The position numbers and the translations under genes were made by a program. A stretch of DNA of 64,000 bases from Bacteroidota bacterium. Its GTDB lineage: Bacteria > Bacteroidota > Ignavibacteria > Palsa-1295. Positions within the stretch are counted from its first letter, which is position 1. Each line of letters begins with the position of its first letter. The DNA lies in assembly GCA_021324735.1 (NCBI GenBank), contig JAJPIO010000001.1:19325-83324 (forward strand), given 5' to 3'. Shown piece by piece: positions 8,054 through 18,012 of this stretch. Under the pieces are notes generated by a model, which was not told where the DNA came from, ran no database searches, and worked only from the letters and a program-made list of their open reading frames with translations.

Positions 8054-9376
8054 TTACTCTAAATAATATCTCAATGGGTTCGGCTGGATCTCGCACTCTT
8101 CCGCGATGCGGATAGAGCGGGCGATCTTGCCTTCGTCTCGGAGACGGTAGAGGTTCGGCACGACGCGGTCGCGGACTTCCAGCGGGGCAATGGGATTGAT
8201 ATAGATCGACGTACCGCCTTCAAATCCCGCCGCCGTATTGACTCGCCACTTTATCAGCACATGCCACGGCATGCGATAGACGGCGTCGATCGGGGTGTAG
8301 TACCACTCTTCGTTAGAGGAGATCTGGGATCCGCTGGCGGCATGGCAGGCATGAATGAGATCGCTCATACCACGTATCTCTTCCTCGGAATGCTCGTATG
8401 GCCGCGAAAAATAGCTCTTTGAAAATATTTCGATCGTCGGATGTCGATGACCGATACCCGCGTAGGCAATGGCATGCTCGTTCTCGGCAAAGATGAGATT
8501 GTGCATACCGGCTAAGTTAGCGCCGAGTTCGTTAAAGATGTTGGGGTCCTGCCGCAGCATATCGACTTGATGTCGGATCGAGGCGCCCCAGTCGTCGATA
8601 CCAACGAGTTGCTTGTGCAGGTGATCGAAACTGGCGCCCGCCGGTGCAAGCCAGTTTTGAAAGACCGAGATGTACCGAACATACCGGTTCGCTGCGAAGA
8701 TGTCGGACATCGCATCGATAGTGAAGCGAGTATACTGGAAGTGCTCTTCGGGCGTCATATCACCACTCGAGAACAGCTCGGAAGCATCTCTGGCACCTTC
8801 GCGAAAGTGCGGCTCGGCAATGATAAGCTCGTGGCTGCCTCCAAAAAATGCATCGGCCATCGCGAAGAGCGTATCTTCGGGAATGGAGCGGATACCTTGT
8901 TCCGGCATTCCGGTCGAGCGCAATTTGTAAGCAAGAATGTCTTTCACGTGCTTACGTCCGACCTCATCGTTAAGGTACATTTCCTTCCACGATTTATTGG
9001 CTGGCGAGAGAAAGTAATTGTAATTCTTTTTCCAGTAATCGATGGTAACGATCTCGAAAAGATTGGGTACTCGGCGGAAGACCCATGGGGTGCCTTTCAT
9101 CTCGCTGGGCCGCAGGTGATCGATGCGCTGAAACGAACCATCGTCGTTCAGCATAAGGCGGGATTTTTCGGGAGGGGTTTCAAAAATACGGTCGAAGCAG
9201 AAGGCGCAACAAGCGGTGAAATCCTGGGCGCTGAGCTTTTGGACGGGCTTCGCATGGCCATTGGCCAGCGGTTTCGCGGCACGGCCGATCACGCTCCAGA
9301 CCTCGTTGTCTGTGAACGGGTTGATCTGCTTGATGGTCCCATCGGCCATCAGCGTGTAGTATTTCGAGTATTGCAC
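8054..9376 (-). CDS. DUF4921 protein, galactose-1-phosphate uridylyltransferase-like (HIT superfamily)
   Basis: 440 residues. The protein has the features of DUF4921, a distant relative of GalT: a Cys pair C57-A-F-C60 that probably binds zinc, and a HIT-type nucleotide-transfer motif H252-L-H-K-Q256 in the context SFDHLHKQLVG. GalT-like enzymes move a nucleotidyl group between sugar phosphates through a covalent His intermediate; the actual substrate here is unknown. The conserved N-terminal segment (YYTLMADGTIKQINPFTDNEVW) supports the GTG start at 9376. It is monocistronic and divergent from the YtxH gene. Confidence 0.82.
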   Translation of the reverse strand: MQYSKYYTLMADGTIKQINPFTDNEVWSVIGRAAKPLANGHAKPVQKLSAQDFTACCAFCFDRIFETPPEKSRLMLNDDGSFQRIDHLRPSEMKGTPWVFRRVPNLFEIVTIDYWKKNYNYFLSPANKSWKEMYLNDEVGRKHVKDILAYKLRSTGMPEQGIRSIPEDTLFAMADAFFGGSHELIIAEPHFREGARDASELFSSGDMTPEEHFQYTRFTIDAMSDIFAANRYVRYISVFQNWLAPAGASFDHLHKQLVGIDDWGASIRHQVDMLRQDPNIFNELGANLAGMHNLIFAENEHAIAYAGIGHRHPTIEIFSKSYFSRPYEHSEEEIRGMSDLIHACHAASGSQISSNEEWYYTPIDAVYRMPWHVLIKWRVNTAAGFEGGTSIYINPIAPLEVRDRVVPNLYRLRDEGKIARSIRIAEECEIQPNPLRYYLE

Positions 9377-9598
9377 GTTCTGCTTTCTTACAGCTTTGAG
9401 GGCCCAAAGCCCTCATTCTATCGCCTCAAACTATTGCTTCGCAGGCGCCGTCATTTTGTTACGGCTCCCGGTCGGCAAAGACGAGAAAACAACGGGAAAC
9501 CGTTTTTCTCTGGCATGTGCTTTGGAATAGTACAACGATAAAAACGAAAAAATAGCATTGCGGTCTCCCACAAGGCTAAGGAATGATGGAGGATTAAT

Positions 9599-9991
9599 AT
9601 GAGAAATAATGGCAGGATGGATAACAATGAGCGGTACCAAACCCGCAAGAGTTCACCGATCGTACCCTTCGCGCTGGGCGCGATGATCGGTGCGGTAGTT
9701 GGAGCGGCAGTAGCGCTTCTGTATGCACCGGTCGAGGGTTCGGAGTTGCGTCGCGGCATGAGCGATAAGCTCGAGGACATCGTCGATGGCGCTAAGGAAA
9801 TTTTGAAAAATGCCAAGTCTTCTGCGGAAAAGATGTTCTCGGAAGGAATGAGCAGCGAAGAAGAGGAAGACGATACTCGATCGAAGCGGACTCGCGAGCG
9901 TGCCGATGATATCATCGAAAATGCTGATCGTGCCATCGCCGATGCCCGCCGCCGCTCACGACGACACGAAGAAGACGAGGACGAGGAATAG
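9599..9991 (+). CDS. YtxH domain-containing protein
   Basis: 130 residues. A single glycine-rich membrane segment (about 22-44, GAMIGAVVGAAVALLYAP) is followed directly by the EGSELRRGMSDK motif of YtxH proteins, then a long charged helix and an acidic Glu/Asp-rich and Arg-rich tail (about 85-130). YtxH proteins are small, often stress-linked, cell-envelope proteins of unclear role. A strong ribosome-binding site (GGAGG, 7 bp before the ATG) fixes the start. The next gene, a DUF948 protein, commonly accompanies YtxH, so the two probably form one unit. Confidence 0.85.
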   Translation: MRNNGRMDNNERYQTRKSSPIVPFALGAMIGAVVGAAVALLYAPVEGSELRRGMSDKLEDIVDGAKEILKNAKSSAEKMFSEGMSSEEEEDDTRSKRTRERADDIIENADRAIADARRRSRRHEEDEDEE

Positions 9992-10089
9992 CGGCGTAGT
10001 TTTCATAACTTCGCCCTGTTACCTTTTGCTCTCAGAACATGTTTAATGGATGATTCTTCGGAGTCATCCATTCACAAATTCGGACGCCT

Positions 10090-10563
10090 ATGGAAGCTAT
10101 TCTTTATATCACGGGCGGTATTGCTCTTTTAGCTCTCGCCTGGCTTTTCATCTCCATCGCACGGGCCGTCAGCGGTATTTCTCCGTTGCTCACTGAAGTC
10201 CGTAACGATATTCATACGGTCGTCGCGGATGTCGACGACCTCAAAGCGCAGATACTTCCGATCCTGAATAACGTCAATGGTATAACGTCGAACGTGAGTT
10301 CGATCACGGCCGGCGTTCAGAACCAGATGATCACGGTGCACGAAACGATCGACGATGCACTCGATGTCATTCGTGGTACGCTCGACGATGTCGAACGGCT
10401 AAAGAATGACGTCGTTGCGACGGTCGAGGGTCCGGTCTCGCTGGTCCGCGAAACGACGGGCGGAGTTGTTGGCACTGCAGCCAAAGTCATCAATGTGGTC
10501 TGGAAGCTCGTTGGCGTTGCGCGGAGGAATGGAGTGGGGAAAGTGAAGCGAGAAGAAGGTTAA
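10090..10563 (+). CDS. DUF948 domain membrane protein
   Basis: 157 residues. One N-terminal membrane helix (about 4-24) is followed by a long amphipathic coiled helix with the heptad pattern of DUF948 (regular Val/Ile/Leu with Asp, Asn and Thr, roughly residues 30-120). The role of the family is unknown; it often sits beside YtxH, as here (98 bp downstream). The stop overlaps the stop of trmD on the other strand by four bases. Confidence 0.82.
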   Translation: MEAILYITGGIALLALAWLFISIARAVSGISPLLTEVRNDIHTVVADVDDLKAQILPILNNVNGITSNVSSITAGVQNQMITVHETIDDALDVIRGTLDDVERLKNDVVATVEGPVSLVRETTGGVVGTAAKVINVVWKLVGVARRNGVGKVKREEG

Positions 10564-11231
10564 AGTAAATCTGGTCTTCGCTCGTTCGTCCTTCTCAGGG
10601 CTTCTTCGTGACGATAGATATCGATCTTTTTGTGATCGCCGCTGAGAAGAATATCGGGGACTTTCATTCCTTCGAACTCGGCCGGACGCGTATAGACCGG
10701 TCCTTCCAATAATCCATTCTGGAAAGAATCCATCAGGGCGCTCTCGGCATCGTGCAAGGCGCCGGGAATGAGCCGCACGATCGCATCGACGAGGACGCAG
10801 GCAGGAAGTTCTCCGCCGGTCAATACGTAATCGCCGATCGATATTTCCCTGGTGATCCACCGCTCGCGAACCCGCTCATCGACGCCCTTATAATGTCCGC
10901 ACAGGATGATGATATTGTTCTTGAGTGAGAGTTCGTTAGCGATCGGCTGTGAGAACAGCTCACCGTCCGGCGTCATAAAGATTCGCTCGTCGTATTCGCG
11001 CTCGGAGGTGAGTTTTCGAAATAATGCGAAGAGCGGCTCCGGCTTTAGCACCATTCCCGCACCGCCGCCGAACGGCTCGTCATCGATCTGATGGTAGCTG
11101 CCGAGACCATACTCGCGAAGATCGTGAAGGACGACCTCCACCACCCCTTTTTCACGAGCACGTTTGATAATACTCTCCGAAAGTGGACTTTCGAGCAACT
11201 GTGGGACCGCCGATATAATATCTATTCGCAT
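10560..11231 (-). CDS. trmD: tRNA (guanine-37-N1)-methyltransferase
   Basis: 223 residues, near the usual TrmD length (about 225-250). It transfers a methyl group from S-adenosylmethionine to N1 of G37 in tRNAs reading CNN and UNN codons, preventing frameshifts. The SPOUT trefoil-knot segments are plain: [14 protein letters not shown] near residue 108, then [14 protein letters not shown] near 132, with the tRNA-binding region after ([20 protein letters not shown] near 190-205, here PAEFEG). The N-terminus [10 protein letters not shown] and the [17 protein letters not shown] block are typical. It normally sits with rpsP, rimM and rplS, but here it stands alone between a DUF948 gene and the lpx genes. 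Confidence 0.95.
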   Translation of the reverse strand: MRIDIISAVPQLLESPLSESIIKRAREKGVVEVVLHDLREYGLGSYHQIDDEPFGGGAGMVLKPEPLFALFRKLTSEREYDERIFMTPDGELFSQPIANELSLKNNIIILCGHYKGVDERVRERWITREISIGDYVLTGGELPACVLVDAIVRLIPGALHDAESALMDSFQNGLLEGPVYTRPAEFEGMKVPDILLSGDHKKIDIYRHEEALRRTNERRPDLL

Positions 11232-11376
11232 TGTTTCGAATGGAGAACGGAGAGTGATGAATGGTGAGTTCTGGGCCCGATCCGGGCTTTATCACCCATC
11301 ATTCTTTACTCATCACTATAATTACGTATTTTTGCATACACTATTAATGCCGCAAGGTCGTCACTAATACTAATTC

Positions 11377-12795
11377 ATGCGCGCAGTACAACGCACCGTA
11401 TCCAATATATCGAAATTTGAAGGCGTAGGCCTTCATACCGGCAATTCGAGTTCGATCGAATTCCATCCCGCCCCCGAAGATTATGGAATCCGCTTCGTCC
11501 GCAAGGATATAAGCGGCGCCAACGAGGTACCGGCGGTGGTCGATTTTGTGACCGATATTTCCCGAGGGACGACGCTTTCAAATAATGGCGCCAGTGTCCA
11601 CACGGTGGAGCATGTGCTCGCCGCCGTCGTCGGCCTGGAGATCGATAACGTCCGCATCGAGCTTACAGCGAATGAGCCACCTATTGGAGATGGTAGTTCT
11701 GAGCCGTATGTGGAGGCATTGCTTCGCGCCGGTTTCCAGGACCAGAAAGCCGCCCGAAAATACCTGGTCGTCGATGAGACCGTCTCGTACCGCAATGAAG
11801 AAAAAGGCGTAGAAATGGTGGCGCTTCCGCTGCCGAACGACTACCGGGTGACCGTGATGGTCGACTATAATAATCCTGCACTCGGCAGTCAGCATACAGG
11901 CTTATTCTCGCTCGAAAAAGAATTTGTAAGTGAATTTGCAAAAGCTCGCACGTTCTGCTTTTTGCACGAAGTAGAGATGCTGCGCCAACAAGGACTCATT
12001 CAGGGGGGCAATCTCGATAATGCGATCGTTATTGTCGATCGCGATCTGGACGACAAGTCCATTCATAGCCTCGCACAAAAGTTAGGCATTAGTGATAGCG
12101 TTATTCTTGGTACGAACGGAATCCTGAACAATAAGACGCTCCGTTACAAGAACGAACCAGCGCGCCACAAACTACTCGATCTTATTGGCGACCTTGCGCT
12201 GGTTGGCGCACCGTTACAAGCTCAGATATTGGCGGCCCGACCGGGCCATGCGTCCAATGTGGAGTTTGCCCGGAAGCTCAGAAAGCTCAACGAAAAAAAA
12301 TCGTTGGTGCAAAAATACAATCCTTCCGCCAGTCGTGGCTTCTTGTTCGATATCACAGCGATCGAACGTATTATGCCGCATCGCTATCCGATGTTGCTTG
12401 TCGATCGCATCATCGATATGGACCTTACCGAAGGCGCCGAGCGGATCCAAGGCCTTAAGAATGTAACTTATAACGAGCCATTTTTTACCGGTCATTTTCC
12501 GGGCAAACCTGTTATGCCGGGCGTGCTCATATTAGAAGCAATGGCTCAGGCAGGCGGCATGCTGCTCCTTAATGGAGTCGAGGATGCCGACAAGAAGCTC
12601 ATCTTCTTTATGGCGATCGATAAAGCAAAGTTTCGCAAACCGGTCGTTCCGGGCGATCAGATGATCTTCGATCTTAAAATGATCCGTAAACGGGGTAAAA
12701 CATTTGTAATGTCTGGCGAAGCCAAAGTAGACGGTCAACTTGTTGCGGAAGCCGAATTTATGGCCGCGATCGTAGAACGCGAACCGGCTGCGTAA
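11377..12795 (+). CDS. lpxC-fabZ: Bifunctional LpxC-FabZ (UDP-3-O-acyl-GlcNAc deacetylase / 3-hydroxyacyl-ACP dehydratase)
   Basis: 472 residues from a fusion of two enzymes. Residues 1-305 are LpxC, the zinc deacetylase that commits UDP-acyl-GlcNAc to lipid A: zinc ligands H79 (HTVEH), H264 and D268 (RHKLLD), and catalytic H291 (RPGHASN). Residues 320-472 are FabZ, which dehydrates 3-hydroxyacyl-ACP: catalytic H373 in GHFPGKPVMPGV and E387. The two enzymes compete for the same hydroxyacyl-ACP pool, so the fusion may balance phospholipid and lipid A. Fusions of this kind are typical of Bacteroidota and Chlorobiota. lpxA follows 16 bp downstream. Start taken at the ATG at 11377. Confidence 0.97.
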   Translation: MRAVQRTVSNISKFEGVGLHTGNSSSIEFHPAPEDYGIRFVRKDISGANEVPAVVDFVTDISRGTTLSNNGASVHTVEHVLAAVVGLEIDNVRIELTANEPPIGDGSSEPYVEALLRAGFQDQKAARKYLVVDETVSYRNEEKGVEMVALPLPNDYRVTVMVDYNNPALGSQHTGLFSLEKEFVSEFAKARTFCFLHEVEMLRQQGLIQGGNLDNAIVIVDRDLDDKSIHSLAQKLGISDSVILGTNGILNNKTLRYKNEPARHKLLDLIGDLALVGAPLQAQILAARPGHASNVEFARKLRKLNEKKSLVQKYNPSASRGFLFDITAIERIMPHRYPMLLVDRIIDMDLTEGAERIQGLKNVTYNEPFFTGHFPGKPVMPGVLILEAMAQAGGMLLLNGVEDADKKLIFFMAIDKAKFRKPVVPGDQMIFDLKMIRKRGKTFVMSGEAKVDGQLVAEAEFMAAIVEREPAA

Positions 12796-12811
12796 GCGGT
12801 TTTATAACGTA

Positions 12812-13627
12812 ATGTCAATTTCTATTCACCCTACCGCCATTGTCGATCCCAAAGCGGAGTTAGCCGACGATGTCGAAATTGGTCCGTATGCGATCGTTGA
12901 AGGCGATGTCCAGATCGGTCGTGGCTCGAAGATTCACCATCATGCATTTGTTGGCACCGGCGCTCGCATTGGCGAACGATGCGTGATCCATCATGCCGCC
13001 GTCGTTTCGAATGTACCGCAGGATCTGAAATTCAAAGGCACGGAAAAAACGTACGTCGAGATCGGTGATGATACCGTCATCCGTGAATTTGCGACCGTAC
13101 ATCGTGGCACGATCCATACGTCCGACACCAATGCCGGCACCATGGATGGCGTCACCCGTGTCGGAGCTGGATGCCTTATCATGGCCTATTCTCACGTCGC
13201 TCATGATTGCCTGATCGGTGAAGGTGTTATCCTCTCGAACGCAACCCAGTTAGCCGGTCATGTCACCATTGGCAAATGGACTAATCTGGGGGGCGGCTGC
13301 CTCGTCCATCAATTCTGCCTTATTGGTATGCTCTGTATGGTTGGTGGCGGAGCCGAAGTGCGCAAGGATGTGCCGCCATATTCACTCGTTGGAAGCGGAG
13401 ATGCCAAGTTTAGCGGTATCAACCGTATCGGTTTGCAACGCCGTGGTAAATCGCCCGAGACCATACAAACGATAAAGTCCGCCTACTTCACACTTTATAA
13501 CTCCGGCAAGAACGTATCGGACGCTGTGAAGGCTATTTCGAACGGTCCGGATGCACAACTTCCTGAGATCCAGGAGATATTAAACTTCATCTCTCTTTCG
13601 AAGCGCGGTATTATCGGCGCTGCGTAA
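12812..13627 (+). CDS. lpxA: UDP-N-acetylglucosamine acyltransferase
   Basis: 271 residues. LpxA adds a 3-hydroxyacyl chain to the 3-OH of UDP-GlcNAc, the first step in lipid A. The N-terminal 185 residues are hexapeptide repeats forming a left-handed beta helix; the catalytic His is H131 in the YSHVAHDC motif (equivalent to E. coli H125), with H128 beside it. The C-terminal helical domain (about 190-271) contains GINRIGLQRRG, the phosphopantetheine-recognition region. Directly downstream of lpxC-fabZ, so co-transcribed. It is followed by a strong hairpin terminator. Confidence 0.96.
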   Translation: MSISIHPTAIVDPKAELADDVEIGPYAIVEGDVQIGRGSKIHHHAFVGTGARIGERCVIHHAAVVSNVPQDLKFKGTEKTYVEIGDDTVIREFATVHRGTIHTSDTNAGTMDGVTRVGAGCLIMAYSHVAHDCLIGEGVILSNATQLAGHVTIGKWTNLGGGCLVHQFCLIGMLCMVGGGAEVRKDVPPYSLVGSGDAKFSGINRIGLQRRGKSPETIQTIKSAYFTLYNSGKNVSDAVKAISNGPDAQLPEIQEILNFISLSKRGIIGAA

Positions 13628-13708
13628 GTTTACCTTTTTTAGCGGCGCGGATTCCTGTATAGGAGTTCGCGCCGTTCTATTTTAGTCATTCGTTTTCGAA
13701 TTAGAAAT

Positions 13709-13741
13709 AAAAAGCCCTCGCAAGAACTGCGAGGGCTTTTG
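13709..13741. terminator. Bidirectional terminator between lpxA and the large T9SS gene
   Basis: A 13 bp perfect stem (aaaagccctcgca at 13710-13722 with tgcgagggctttt at 13728-13740) has a 5-nt loop and T runs on both strands. It lies between convergent genes and can serve both. Confidence 0.92.
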
Positions 13742-13761
13742 AGGTTAAGCTTTTCTAAAGC

Positions 13762-16700
13762 TTACTTGCTCACCGTGATCTTGATCATCGAAGCGTTCTC
13801 GCCCGAGATCAGCTTGCAGATGTAAGTGCCTGCAGCGACTACGTTGCCGCCTTCGTCCTTACCATCCCAGTAAGCGGTATGTGAACCAACATCTACGCTG
13901 CCATTGACGATCGTCTTTACGACTTCACCGAGCTGATTATAGATAACCATCGTGCTCGGGCCAGCGACCGGCACCGTGTAGTTAAACTGGGTGCGCGAGC
14001 CGTTATCCGGCGTGAATGGGTTCGGGTAGTTCTGGTCGAGTGAGAAGTTCTTCGGCGCATCGATCGAAACCTGAACGGTATTCGATACATGCTGTGCACC
14101 GTTGACATCCATCTGGATCAGGCGATACGAATACGTGCCCGGCGTTACGTTGCGGTCAATGTATCCATAGCCCTTCTCATTGGACGAAGTCTTCTCTTCA
14201 CCGGCGCCGACGAAGCCTACCTTCGAGTATTGATCGTCTGCGATCGCCATGTTCTTACGCTCGATGTAGAAGCCGGCATTATCGACTTCCTTCGAGGTCG
14301 CCCATGTGAGCACTGCTGCACCGTTCTGCTGCTCGCCATTCAAGTAGAGCAAGTTGACCGGTAATAGCACGCTCTGGCTGACGATCGGACGGATCATCGG
14401 AGTATAGCTACCCGCCTTGATCATGTAGGCCGAATTCGGATTCGTAGCCCATGCGAGCGGGAGGCCAGCCAACGCGTTCGTTGGCCACCAGCCTACGTTC
14501 GGAGTCCATGGAGCCCAGGAACCGCTACCGGCTGTAACTTCGACTGCCCATACGCAACTGATGTCACCAGTGTTCGTCTCGGTGGACTTCCACTGCGTAC
14601 CATATTTGCTGCTATAGATCGGGTCGATGTGTGGTGTGATCAACTGCGGATCCCACTGACGGATAAGACCGCCGCCACGAGATACGTCACCACCCATCAT
14701 CATATTGTTCAAGCTGAGCTGGCTTACGCTCATCCAGTAAATGCCCTTGTTCGAACCGGCATCAGCACCACCCGTAAGGATGATCGGATGCGGGAAGTAA
14801 TATGGCCAGAACTGGTTGAAGTATCCACCACCGCGCTGAGCCTGCATCGTCGCCTGGACGCCTTCCTGAAGCACGGTGTCTCCCGGCGTACAGGTGGACG
14901 GATCGCCATACATGACTGACAGGCGAATATAATCCGGCGACTGGTTAGCGTTCGCGAAGTAGACTCGCACGCCGTATAGAGTATCCTTCGTGGCAAGCTT
15001 GAACTTCATTGCGAAGCTACCGTCGTTGCCATTGAAGCCAATACCCTGACCAACGAGCTGAACAATGCCCGGCCAATCGTTACCGGAGTTCGGACCCGGG
15101 GTGAGACCCGCATGGTCATACGCAAACTCCTGGATCGCGCCGTCCACTGTTTCGACGTTAAGGTCGAACTTCGTGTACGTGCCATTGTCACCATCGTAGG
15201 AATCATAACCTGGCTGATCGAGCCACGCATGGACCGTGTATGTTGCACCACCGCCCTGCGTCGTATTCTGGGCGTTCCAGTTCGGCATCTGAAGGACAGA
15301 GTCCGTACCACCGAGCAACGAGTTAACGGTTACCGTCTGCCAGTAGACCGTGTTGCCGCTTGGATCGAGGATCTGAACCTTGATCGGGAATGCGATCGAC
15401 ACGTTCGTCGACAAATTCGCGACCTTTACATAGACCGGCAAGCTGACAGCCTGCGAAGCCGGGATCTTCGAGTACGGATTTACGACACGTACCCACATGA
15501 CTTCGATTTCCGGCTTGAGCGGTACGAGTACCGTCGGATTATCGACATACCATGGATCGGCGTCATCGTTCGGCGGCGGAATAAAGGCCGCATCGTACTT
15601 CGCTTTCAGGCGGAGACGGAAGCGGAAGTCTGCCGTAAAGTAATTCGCAAGATTGATGGTCCTCGGCTGAAGCTCATCAACGTTAATGGTACCGGTCGTC
15701 GGCGTAAGTGACATGAAGAACTTCTTGAATTCGAAGTCATGTCCACCGTCGATACCAGTAATGTAATTCCATCCGCCGGCTGCCGGGTTACAACCAGGCT
15801 CGGTCGGCTTCTTGAATTCCAGCACGAGCGAATCACCAGGACGCATAACCTGAAGGTTAAGCGCGTTTAGTACGGTGTGTTCCGGTCCGAGCATTACGTC
15901 ACCGTCAAAGAGCCACGGATAACCACCGGGGATCTTACCGGCACGCTGATAATCGAACGACAGATTCGCTTTCGTCTTGCCTTGTAAGTTGATCGGGAAG
16001 CTGAGCAGCGTATCACCGACGTTTGATCCATTGTAGGTATTACCGTTAATATCGGTACGGTCGAACTGGATCGCGGGCGAATGGAAACCATCCGGACCGA
16101 AGCCAGCACCATTGAGGTCGCGCGGCGGCGGCGGATCCCACGTAGCATCTTCACCTTCGACGACCTGAGCACCGATCGAGATCCAGAGGGTCTGATCCGG
16201 AATGTCAGCAGAGACCGTCTTGCTGTAGTTGTTCGATGGGTCGCGGAACGGTACGGCTGTGCGGCGTACACCAAACACGGTCGTACAGACCGTATCATCG
16301 AACGGCCAGCGGTCACCGATATTCACATCAGCGGTATCGTACGTCGTCGCAATAGCGCAGGCGTTGAAGGTACCGAGCTGGCTGAGAATGTTCGGGTTCG
16401 TTGCATACGGAGCGAACGCCGTATCCTTGGACTGACCCGGAAGCATACCGAGCAGTGATACAACGCGGCTATAGACCGCAATACCCGTTACTACGTTACG
16501 GATCGCGAAGCGGACCTTGAAGGTCTGCGTCATCGAGTCTACGTTCTTGAACGTAGCACGCGGTGTGATCGACGTTCCAAGACAAATTTCATAGTTACGC
16601 GGTGGGTAGGTTACACCAATAGCGCGAACGATATTGTGCCAGCGCTTGAACTTGATCGCCCACTGCTTGGACTGTGACCACTCCTTATTGCAGCTACGGC

Positions 16701-17616
16701 AGGTCGCGTTCACAGCATCCCACTTCGAGGAACCGCGCTTACCATACAGTACGGAGGTTGCCTGCGTACCGTTTTCGTTCGTAAGACCGATCGCTGAATT
16801 GCCTTCAAATTCGGAGTATGCGAGGATCGGCGGGAATCCGTTGATGGATCCGGAGAAGCCACCGTAGTTAACCTGGATACTGGAATCCGTATTTGCAAGA
16901 ACGATCTGAAACTTCTTACAGAAGAGCTTATCAGCACCTGGAGCGGACCATCCATACGGAGCGAACGTATTGTTGCCACCCGGCTTCAGGCGGAAGCCAT
17001 AGTAGTTTACGTAGAACGTATCGAGGGAAGTCGAGGTACGGAAATATACGATCGAGGTATCGTGCGGACCGCCATGACGCATATCGAGGTCAGCCCAGAG
17101 AGCTGCGACGATCGCGTGCGGAGCAGAAGCAAAGCTCGACTTTAAGTCGACGTTATTGCCACGGCTGTATGCTGGCGGGTTACCGGCTGTCGCTTCCGCA
17201 TAGGGGCGGAATCCGATAAAGCCGTTCGACGAAATGTATACGCTGTCGTAATTGCCATTGTAGAAGTTCCACTGATGGCCTAAGCGCATGTAGATCGGCC
17301 CAGCCATACAGTCATTGACCGTGTCCATGAGCGACGGAGTCGTCGTGCGTGGATCGAAAAAGAACTGTCCGGGTGCGCCATACTGCTGTGGGCCGGTCCA
17401 TAACTGCGTCCATTCGGTGCGGTTATAGGTCGTGTCCAGGAAGAAGTATTGAGGACGCCATGGTGTAGGAGCGTTATCGTCCGAATCGACGACATAATAG
17501 CCGGTCGATAAGGCGTTCGGCTCACCACGACGGTCCTTCGTCTGCGCATTCATCGTGCTCACGAACGCGAGCAGCGAAAGGCATACGAGAAGCGACACGT
17601 AGTAAACACGTCTCAT
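13762..17616 (-). CDS. Very large secreted T9SS surface protein
   Basis: 1284 residues. The N-terminus is a signal peptide (about residues 1-24, ending STMNAQ). The C-terminal 90 residues are a T9SS type A sorting domain with the FlgD-like strand pattern: DQNYPNPFTPDNGSRTQFNYTV, then MVIYNQLGEVVKT, then GTYICKL. The long middle is aromatic- and Gly-rich with no recognisable catalytic site. Near residues 130-145 a SSNGFIGF motif recalls jelly-roll or nidogen-like secreted domains, and a small Cys cluster (CRSCNKEW) occurs near 305. The base composition and codon use look even and strongly biased, suggesting a highly expressed surface or S-layer-like component. It ends at a shared terminator with lpxA. 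Confidence 0.82.
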   Translation of the reverse strand: MRRVYYVSLLVCLSLLAFVSTMNAQTKDRRGEPNALSTGYYVVDSDDNAPTPWRPQYFFLDTTYNRTEWTQLWTGPQQYGAPGQFFFDPRTTTPSLMDTVNDCMAGPIYMRLGHQWNFYNGNYDSVYISSNGFIGFRPYAEATAGNPPAYSRGNNVDLKSSFASAPHAIVAALWADLDMRHGGPHDTSIVYFRTSTSLDTFYVNYYGFRLKPGGNNTFAPYGWSAPGADKLFCKKFQIVLANTDSSIQVNYGGFSGSINGFPPILAYSEFEGNSAIGLTNENGTQATSVLYGKRGSSKWDAVNATCRSCNKEWSQSKQWAIKFKRWHNIVRAIGVTYPPRNYEICLGTSITPRATFKNVDSMTQTFKVRFAIRNVVTGIAVYSRVVSLLGMLPGQSKDTAFAPYATNPNILSQLGTFNACAIATTYDTADVNIGDRWPFDDTVCTTVFGVRRTAVPFRDPSNNYSKTVSADIPDQTLWISIGAQVVEGEDATWDPPPPRDLNGAGFGPDGFHSPAIQFDRTDINGNTYNGSNVGDTLLSFPINLQGKTKANLSFDYQRAGKIPGGYPWLFDGDVMLGPEHTVLNALNLQVMRPGDSLVLEFKKPTEPGCNPAAGGWNYITGIDGGHDFEFKKFFMSLTPTTGTINVDELQPRTINLANYFTADFRFRLRLKAKYDAAFIPPPNDDADPWYVDNPTVLVPLKPEIEVMWVRVVNPYSKIPASQAVSLPVYVKVANLSTNVSIAFPIKVQILDPSGNTVYWQTVTVNSLLGGTDSVLQMPNWNAQNTTQGGGATYTVHAWLDQPGYDSYDGDNGTYTKFDLNVETVDGAIQEFAYDHAGLTPGPNSGNDWPGIVQLVGQGIGFNGNDGSFAMKFKLATKDTLYGVRVYFANANQSPDYIRLSVMYGDPSTCTPGDTVLQEGVQATMQAQRGGGYFNQFWPYYFPHPIILTGGADAGSNKGIYWMSVSQLSLNNMMMGGDVSRGGGLIRQWDPQLITPHIDPIYSSKYGTQWKSTETNTGDISCVWAVEVTAGSGSWAPWTPNVGWWPTNALAGLPLAWATNPNSAYMIKAGSYTPMIRPIVSQSVLLPVNLLYLNGEQQNGAAVLTWATSKEVDNAGFYIERKNMAIADDQYSKVGFVGAGEEKTSSNEKGYGYIDRNVTPGTYSYRLIQMDVNGAQHVSNTVQVSIDAPKNFSLDQNYPNPFTPDNGSRTQFNYTVPVAGPSTMVIYNQLGEVVKTIVNGSVDVGSHTAYWDGKDEGGNVVAAGTYICKLISGENASMIKITVSK

Positions 17617-18012
17617 CTTATGTATTAGATTAAGTGATTAGTTAGAACGAATTGTAAAAAATCAGAAACAACTCTAAAAATCGCCCGAGGTCCTTATCAC
17701 GGTCCGCCGTGCACTTCGGCAGACATAGCACGGCCGAAGCCGCGCTTTCGTGCTCCCCGGAGGTAAGTCCGTTAATCTGATGACTATAAAGATAATACAT
17801 CAAATGGTGAGGAATCGCGAAATGTGTCACTAAGACAAGCCTAATGTACCTGATTCCTCGTGATTAGAAGACCAATGAAACACTAAAAGGTAACCGCCGT
17901 AGTAGCCAGATTTTTAAATTTTCTGGTCTAAAAACGGCGGTTTTTCAATTTTTAATTAAATTTTTTCCTGTAGCTCCCGTATACCCTTAATTCCAGTTTG
18001 AAATTTACAGAA
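17617..18012. other. Intergenic region with a nested hairpin
   Basis: 396 bp with no reading frame worth calling. It holds the upstream region of the large T9SS gene and, at 17892-17942, a nested inverted repeat followed by a T-rich tract; see the entry for that hairpin. Confidence 0.6.
17892..17950. terminator. Nested hairpin with T-rich tail
   Basis: Outer 9 bp stem (aaccgccgt at 17892-17900 with acggcggtt at 17934-17942) encloses an inner 5 bp stem (ccaga at 17906-17910, tctgg at 17922-17926). A TTTTTCAATTTTT tract follows on the plus strand. It could terminate the redox operon whose last gene ends at 18013 if read on the minus strand, but the better T run is on the plus strand. Confidence 0.5.

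Noticed and set aside
8567..9541. Long plus-strand frame opposite the DUF4921 gene
   Set aside because: It is antisense to a gene with clear family motifs and has no domain similarity itself.
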